From Streptomyces sp. NRRL S-118 (GTDB taxonomy: Bacteria > Actinomycetota > Actinomycetes > Streptomycetales > Streptomycetaceae), in NCBI RefSeq assembly GCF_000716335.1, contig NZ_KL591044.1:11794-22074 (forward strand): a DNA stretch of 10,281 nucleotides, read 5' to 3'. This document shows, piece by piece, positions 7,425-10,281 of the stretch. Below the pieces are notes generated by a model that worked only from the letters and a program-made list of their open reading frames with translations, searched no databases and was not told the DNA's origin. Position numbers and translations under genes: made by a program. Position 1 is the first letter of the stretch; each line of letters opens with the position of its first letter.

Positions 7425-7654
7425 CGCCAGGGGCGCCCCGTCGATCAGGCCGGACCGCCGAGGTGCCCCGCCGGGCGCCGCGAGCCCGCCTGATCGGTGA
7501 AGCGCTCCTCCGGCCCGCCGGCCGCCGGAGGGGCGCGGGTCCGGGACCCCGCGCCCTCTCCACGTCCCCGCGTCCGGGACCCGCCCCCCGGGACCCGCCC
7601 CCGCTCAGGCGGCCGGGCTCCGGCCGGCTGCCGATGTCCCGGGAGCTCCGGGGA
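7425..7654. other. Convergent intergenic region with repeats
   Basis: This 230-bp gap separates the 3' ends of pnkp and the minus-strand 256-aa gene. It holds the strong hairpin at 7502-7536, an adjacent weaker hairpin (CGCGGG 7534-7539 with CCCGCG 7548-7553), and three copies of CCGGGACCC at 7541, 7574 and 7588, the last two forming a 14-bp tandem pair. No gene is seen. Confidence 0.6.
7502..7536. terminator. Bidirectional terminator hairpin between convergent genes
   Basis: GCGCTCCTCCGGC (7502-7514) pairs with GCCGGAGGGGCGC (7524-7536) over 13 bp, with one T-G wobble and a 9-base loop. It begins 78 bases after the pnkp stop and ends 119 bases before the stop of the convergent gene. There is no T-tract on either side, which is common for actinobacterial terminators. 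Its size and position between convergent stops support termination in either direction. Confidence 0.55.
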
Positions 7655-8425
7655 TCACGGCTGGCTGCGGTGCCCGCGAGGACCGCCCGTGCCGGGGGCC
7701 AGTGCGGCGCTGACGCGGGCGAGGCGGGTCGTGGGCAGGGCGAAGCGATTGGCCGGGTTGCGGTAGGAGTAGTGCCCGTCGTTGATCCAGCCGGTGTCCT
7801 CGGTCCTCACCCAGTGCACAGGACCGGCCGGCTGCTGGCTTTCGAGAAGAGCGGCCGCCAGCCTGTCCGGGGCGTCCACGGCGACGCGGGCGTGGAGCGC
7901 GGCCGCCAGCCGGTCGACCGCGTCACCGGGCACCGCGTCGTCGCCGCACGCAGGCAGGAGGAGCAGCAGCCGGGCATGCGGGTCGTCCGTGCTCCCACCG
8001 GGAAGTCCGCTGTCGGCCGCGGCGCACAGCTCGGCCCAGTTCAGGGCCGGACCCATGAAATGCCCCTCGTCCTGGGCGAGGTGCTCGACCTGCTTCCAGT
8101 GGGGATGGTGCAGGAGGTAGTCGACTCCCTCGTCGTCCTGGAAGGCGCGATACACCACGTGCAGCCGGTGGCCGCCGGCGAGCGGCACCGTGAAGACCGG
8201 CCAGTCGTCACCGGTGAGCAACCGGTGGTGGAAATCCGTCGCCTGCTCCTCGTCGACGCCGAGCAGCAGCTCGCCGGCTCCCTCGTCCTGCACGCAGTTG
8301 TACAGGTGGCCGAGCCAGAACATCCTGTCGTCCAGGAGTTCGGGGCGGTGGCTGAACGGGCCGCCGTCGTATCCCGGTATCCGGTCGGGGTGCATCTCAA
8401 CACTGTTCGTCACGCGGCTCATCAT
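7655..8425 (-). CDS. Hypothetical soluble protein of 256 residues, unrecognised
   Basis: I do not recognise this family. The protein starts MMSRVTNSVE at an ATG-ATG pair 5 or 8 bases after GGAGG on the minus strand; the frame is open for 51 further codons upstream, but that stretch is arginine- and alanine-rich and lacks a start with a comparable site. It is acidic, with no signal peptide or membrane segment. Conserved-looking parts are FSHRPELLDDRMFWLGHLYN (24-43), a histidine-rich stretch VDYLLHHPHW (101-110), ARLLLLLPACGDD (151-163), and a C-terminal motif HYSYRNPANRFALP (218-231). The pattern resembles uncharacterised Streptomyces proteins. It converges on pnkp and lies 149 bp downstream of the lactonase-like gene on the same strand, so it may be part of the same transcript or have its own promoter. 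No catalytic motif is apparent. Confidence 0.8.
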   Translation of the reverse strand: MMSRVTNSVEMHPDRIPGYDGGPFSHRPELLDDRMFWLGHLYNCVQDEGAGELLLGVDEEQATDFHHRLLTGDDWPVFTVPLAGGHRLHVVYRAFQDDEGVDYLLHHPHWKQVEHLAQDEGHFMGPALNWAELCAAADSGLPGGSTDDPHARLLLLLPACGDDAVPGDAVDRLAAALHARVAVDAPDRLAAALLESQQPAGPVHWVRTEDTGWINDGHYSYRNPANRFALPTTRLARVSAALAPGTGGPRGHRSQP

Positions 8426-8441
8426 CCCGCCCTCCACGGGC

Positions 8442-8464
8442 CCTGAACGACACCGCACTTCAGG
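8442..8464. promoter_or_regulatory. Inverted repeat upstream of the 256-aa gene
   Basis: CCTGAA (8442-8447) and TTCAGG (8459-8464) form a perfect 6-bp inverted repeat separated by 11 bp, so the half-sites are about 17 bp centre to centre. It ends 16 bases before the proposed start, next to the ribosome-binding site. It could be an operator or a leader stem. Chance occurrence is possible. Confidence 0.35.
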
Positions 8465-8528
8465 ACAGCGCTCAGCCGGGGCCGCGGTGGCGCGGGAGCA
8501 CCATCGCGCGGGGTGAGCCCCGCTCGGC

Positions 8529-8555
8529 CCGCACCCCGCGGACCCGACGGTGCGG
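8529..8555 (-). terminator. Possible terminator of the lactonase-like gene
   Basis: CCGCACC (8529-8535) and GGTGCGG (8549-8555) form a 7-bp perfect stem with a 13-base loop, 20 bases beyond the minus-strand stop codon at 8575-8577. There is no T-tract. If it terminates, the 256-aa gene needs its own promoter in the following 100 bp, where I see no clear -10 element. Confidence 0.35.
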
Positions 8556-8574
8556 TGACGGACCGACCGGGAGT

Positions 8575-9534
8575 TCACCGGGGCGCGGGCTCCAGCCAGG
8601 GCCTGCGCCCCGGTCCGGTCGGGTGCGTGCCGGTGACGCCCATGACCACCGAGTACAGGCTGGTCTCCGCGGTGATGAAGAGGCGGTTGCGCTTGGCGCC
8701 GCCCCAGGCGATGTTGGCAACCGCCTCAGGCACGTTCAGGCGGCCGATCAGGGTGCCGTCGGGGTCGTAGCAGTGCACGCCGTCGTCCATCGCGGCGGCC
8801 CAGAGCCGGCCGCCGTCGTCGAAACGGAGGTTGTCGAAGCGGGCCTTCCCGCGGGCCCCGGCCTCGGCGAAGACCTCGCCCTCGGACAGGGTGCCGTCGT
8901 CGCGCACGTCGAAGACCCGGATGAAGCCCGCTCGGGTGTCGGAGACGAACAGCTGCCGCTCGTCGGGTGAGAAGACCAACCCGTTCGGCGCGCCGAAGCC
9001 GTCCGCGACCAGTCGCACGTCGCCCGTGGCCGGATCGATCCGGTAGACGTTGTTGGAGCCGATCTCGCTCTGCGCCCGATACCCCTCGTAGTCGCTGGTG
9101 ATGCCGAAGTCCGGGTCGGAGAACCAGACGGAACCGTCGGACTTCACGGTCGCGTCGTTCGGGCTGTTCAGGCGCTTGCCCTGCCAGCGGTCGGCCAGCA
9201 CGGTGAGGGTGCCGTCGTGTTCGGTCCGGGTCACCCGGCGGTTGCCCTGCTCGCAGGTGATCAGCCGGCCCTCGCGGTCGAGGGTGTTGCCGTTGGTGTG
9301 TCCGGCGGAGCGGCGGAAGACGCTGACAGAGCCGGTCTCCTCGTCCCACCGCAGCATCCGGTCGTTGGGGATGTCGCTCCAGACCACCTGGCGCCAGGCG
9401 GGCAGGTAGATCGGCCCCTCGGCCCAACGGCAGCCGGTGTACAGGACCTCCAGTGCCTCATCACCGTTCATGCACCTCCCGGTACGGAACCGGTCGTCAA
9501 GCATCTCGTACAGCCCCGGGCGCTCGCCGCTCAT
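8575..9534 (-). CDS. SMP-30/gluconolactonase-like beta-propeller hydrolase
   Basis: A 319-residue protein of the SMP-30/gluconolactonase/LRE family, six-bladed propellers that bind one divalent metal and usually hydrolyse sugar lactones or related esters. Predicted metal ligands by family pattern: E39 in WAEGP, N126 in RLNSPNDATV, N184 in GAPNGLVFSPDE and D234 in RFDNLRFDDGGRLW. Other typical segments are HTNGNTLDREGRLITCEQGNRR (79-100) and GSVWFSDPDFGI (134-145). There is no signal peptide, so it is probably cytoplasmic. The ATG has GAGGAG 8 bases upstream. It is divergent from an Lrp/AsnC gene 107 bp away, the usual arrangement of a regulator and its target. The natural substrate cannot be read from sequence; sugar acid or lactone catabolism is the family-based guess. 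Confidence 0.92.
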   Translation of the reverse strand: MSGERPGLYEMLDDRFRTGRCMNGDEALEVLYTGCRWAEGPIYLPAWRQVVWSDIPNDRMLRWDEETGSVSVFRRSAGHTNGNTLDREGRLITCEQGNRRVTRTEHDGTLTVLADRWQGKRLNSPNDATVKSDGSVWFSDPDFGITSDYEGYRAQSEIGSNNVYRIDPATGDVRLVADGFGAPNGLVFSPDERQLFVSDTRAGFIRVFDVRDDGTLSEGEVFAEAGARGKARFDNLRFDDGGRLWAAAMDDGVHCYDPDGTLIGRLNVPEAVANIAWGGAKRNRLFITAETSLYSVVMGVTGTHPTGPGRRPWLEPAPR

Positions 9535-9564
9535 GGAGTCCGCTCCTCACGAAAGTCAGCACAT

Positions 9565-9581
9565 GCCGAATGTGAATCGGC
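9565..9581. promoter_or_regulatory. Dyad between the lactonase and Lrp/AsnC genes, candidate operator
   Basis: GCCGA (9565-9569) and TCGGC (9577-9581) form a perfect inverted repeat around the 7-bp AT-richer centre ATGTGAA. It abuts the predicted -35 of the Lrp/AsnC gene and lies 31 bp upstream of the lactonase start codon, so one bound regulator could control both. Lrp/AsnC proteins typically bind such short degenerate dyads with an A/T-rich middle near their own promoter. Confidence 0.5.
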
Positions 9582-9610
9582 CTGAAGCGCATGCTGCAAG
9601 ATGAGATACT
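9582..9610 (+). promoter_or_regulatory. Predicted promoter of the Lrp/AsnC gene
   Basis: GATACT (9605-9610) resembles the TANNNT -10 consensus, and CTGAAG (9582-9587) partly matches TTGACN, with a 17-bp spacer. The start would be near 9617, leaving a leader of about 25 bases that contains the 8-bp palindrome GACTAGTC (9616-9623) and the ribosome-binding site. Confidence 0.45.
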
Positions 9611-9641
9611 GCCGTGACTAGTCGATTCCGAACGGAGAGTT

Positions 9642-10094
9642 GTGGATCACATTGATCGGGCGCTGCTGGCGCAGCTCCAGCAGGACGCCACCCAGCCCTA
9701 CGCCGCGCTCGGTCAGGCCGTCGGCCTGTCCGCCGGTGCCGCCCACGAGCGGGTGCGGAAGCTGCGGGAGCGCGGCGTCATCCGGCGTACCACCGTCGAC
9801 GTGGACCCGGCCGCCGTGGGCAGCGCCGTCCTGGCCTACGTGATGGTCGACTCGACGTCCTGGATGGGTGATTCGGCGCCGGACTTCGCCGCGCTCCCCG
9901 AGATCCTGGAGGCGCACGTCATCGCCGGCAGTGCCTCGGTGCTGGTGAAGGTCAGGACCGCGACCACCGAGCAGCTGCAAGACGTGCTGCGCCGGATCTA
10001 CGCCATCGACGGGGTGAGCGGAACGCAGGCGACGGTGGTCCTGGAGACCTTCTTCGAGCGGCCGCTCTCACCGCTGACCGCCGACCAGCCGTGA
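9642..10094 (+). CDS. Lrp/AsnC family transcriptional regulator
   Basis: A 150-residue DNA-binding regulator of the feast/famine (Lrp/AsnC) family. Residues 1 to about 50 form the winged helix-turn-helix, beginning with the typical DHIDRALLAQLQQDA and including the recognition-helix region LSAGAAHERVRKLRERGVI. Residues about 65-140 form the ligand-binding RAM domain (AYVMVDS, ILEAHVIAGSASVLVKVRT, DGVSGTQATVVLETFFERPL). The G-A-S-V-L-V segment corresponds to the family's G-x-x-D-x-x-x ligand/oligomer turn, with S-A-S where an aspartate is usual, so effector specificity may differ. The GTG start has GGAG 5 bases upstream. It is divergent from the lactonase-like gene and probably regulates it and itself; the effector, often an amino acid in this family, is unknown. 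The length is normal. Confidence 0.93.
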   Translation: MDHIDRALLAQLQQDATQPYAALGQAVGLSAGAAHERVRKLRERGVIRRTTVDVDPAAVGSAVLAYVMVDSTSWMGDSAPDFAALPEILEAHVIAGSASVLVKVRTATTEQLQDVLRRIYAIDGVSGTQATVVLETFFERPLSPLTADQP

Positions 10095-10129
10095 CCGCAG
10101 TGGGCCCGGCGCCCGCCCTGCGACAAACG

Positions 10130-10281
10130 ATGAAACCGTCGGGACGCGTGATCCGCGACTGCGACGGCGTCCTGACCGGCACCGAACACCTCGCCGTACG
10201 CTTCGGATCGCGCTCGGGAGGAGATCCTCGCCGTACGCTTCGGATCGCGCTCGGGAGGAGATCCTCGCCGTCCGACCCGCC
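10130..10281 (+). CDS. Start of a HAD-like hydrolase frame, partial and possibly disrupted
   Basis: The frame MKPSGRVIRDCDGVLTGTEH is open to the right edge. VIRDCDGVLTGTE closely resembles motif I of haloacid dehalogenase-superfamily phosphatases (VIFDCDGVLVDSE), with nucleophile D10 and acid/base D12. An arginine replaces the usual hydrophobic residue before the motif. The same frame extends back to a GTG at 10091 that overlaps the Lrp/AsnC stop (GTGA), so coupled translation is an alternative start; neither start has a ribosome-binding site. After residue 20 the frame runs into two copies of a 37-bp repeat. Because 37 is not a multiple of three, the second copy is read in another frame and yields arginine-rich sequence unlike a HAD cap domain. 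The gene may be a decaying remnant, or its true frame may be restored outside the window. Confidence 0.4.
   Translation, partial: MKPSGRVIRDCDGVLTGTEHLAVRFGSRSGGDPRRTLRIALGRRSSPSDP
10189..10271 (+). repeat. Perfect 37-bp tandem duplication with a partial third copy
   Basis: Copy 1 (10189-10225) and copy 2 (10226-10262) are identical over all 37 bases, and a third copy starts with CCTCGCCGT (10263-10271) before diverging. The unit begins CCTCGCCGTACGC and ends GGGAGGAGAT. The identity points to a recent duplication by slippage or, less likely, an assembly artefact. It lies inside the HAD-like frame and shifts it by one base. Confidence 0.9.

Noticed and set aside
7430..7439. GGGGCGCCCC palindrome just after the pnkp stop as a terminator
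   Set aside because: It has no loop and cannot form a hairpin by itself; the stem at 7502-7536 is a much better candidate.
8426..8578. Extension of the 256-aa gene to an upstream ATG at 8578
   Set aside because: The added 51 residues are Arg/Ala/Ser-rich, overlap the end of the lactonase-like gene and lack the ribosome-binding site seen at 8425.
10189..10271. CRISPR array
   Set aside because: The 37-bp copies are directly adjacent with no spacers, so this is a simple tandem duplication.

Overview
The window is very GC-rich, with strong third-position GC bias, GTG starts and long spurious antisense frames. Its proteins resemble actinobacterial, specifically Streptomyces-type, families. No transposon, integrase, tRNA, rRNA or CRISPR array is visible. 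Apart from a short tandem repeat at the right edge it looks like ordinary chromosome.

Layout from left to right. (1) 1-1106, minus: arginine deiminase (arcA), C-terminus cut off by the window edge. (2) 1167-3074, minus: a 635-aa protein with proline-rich linkers and a single C-terminal membrane anchor, not firmly identified, with at best distant resemblance to GTPase-associated protein 1-related proteins. Its promoter (TTGACG, 17 bp, TACGTT) and a palindrome just downstream lie in the 301-bp divergent gap. (3) 3376-7424, plus: a two-gene RNA-repair operon, hen1 (3'-terminal RNA ribose 2'-O-methyltransferase) overlapping pnkp (kinase-phosphatase-ligase) by 4 bp. (4) 7425-7654: convergent gap with a 13-bp-stem hairpin. 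(5) 7655-8425, minus: an unrecognised 256-aa soluble protein. (6) 8575-9534, minus: an SMP-30/gluconolactonase-like beta-propeller. (7) 9642-10094, plus: an Lrp/AsnC regulator transcribed divergently from the lactonase gene, with a dyad between them. (8) 10130-10281, plus: the apparent start of a HAD-type hydrolase containing a perfect 37-bp tandem duplication, possibly broken, running off the edge.

The central module is the Hen1/Pnkp pair. In the known bacterial pathway Pnkp heals both ends of a cleaved RNA and seals them, and Hen1 methylates the 2'-OH at the break so that the repaired RNA resists a second cut; both proteins here keep their catalytic motifs. hen1 seems to be leaderless. The divergently transcribed membrane-anchored protein is the neighbour most worth testing for a link to RNA damage or defence. 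The lactonase-like gene and the Lrp/AsnC gene form a separate, probably metabolic, divergent regulator-target pair. No gene here can be claimed from sequence alone as a new system; the novelty candidates are the membrane-anchored protein beside RNA repair, the unrecognised 256-aa protein and the repeat-disrupted HAD frame.
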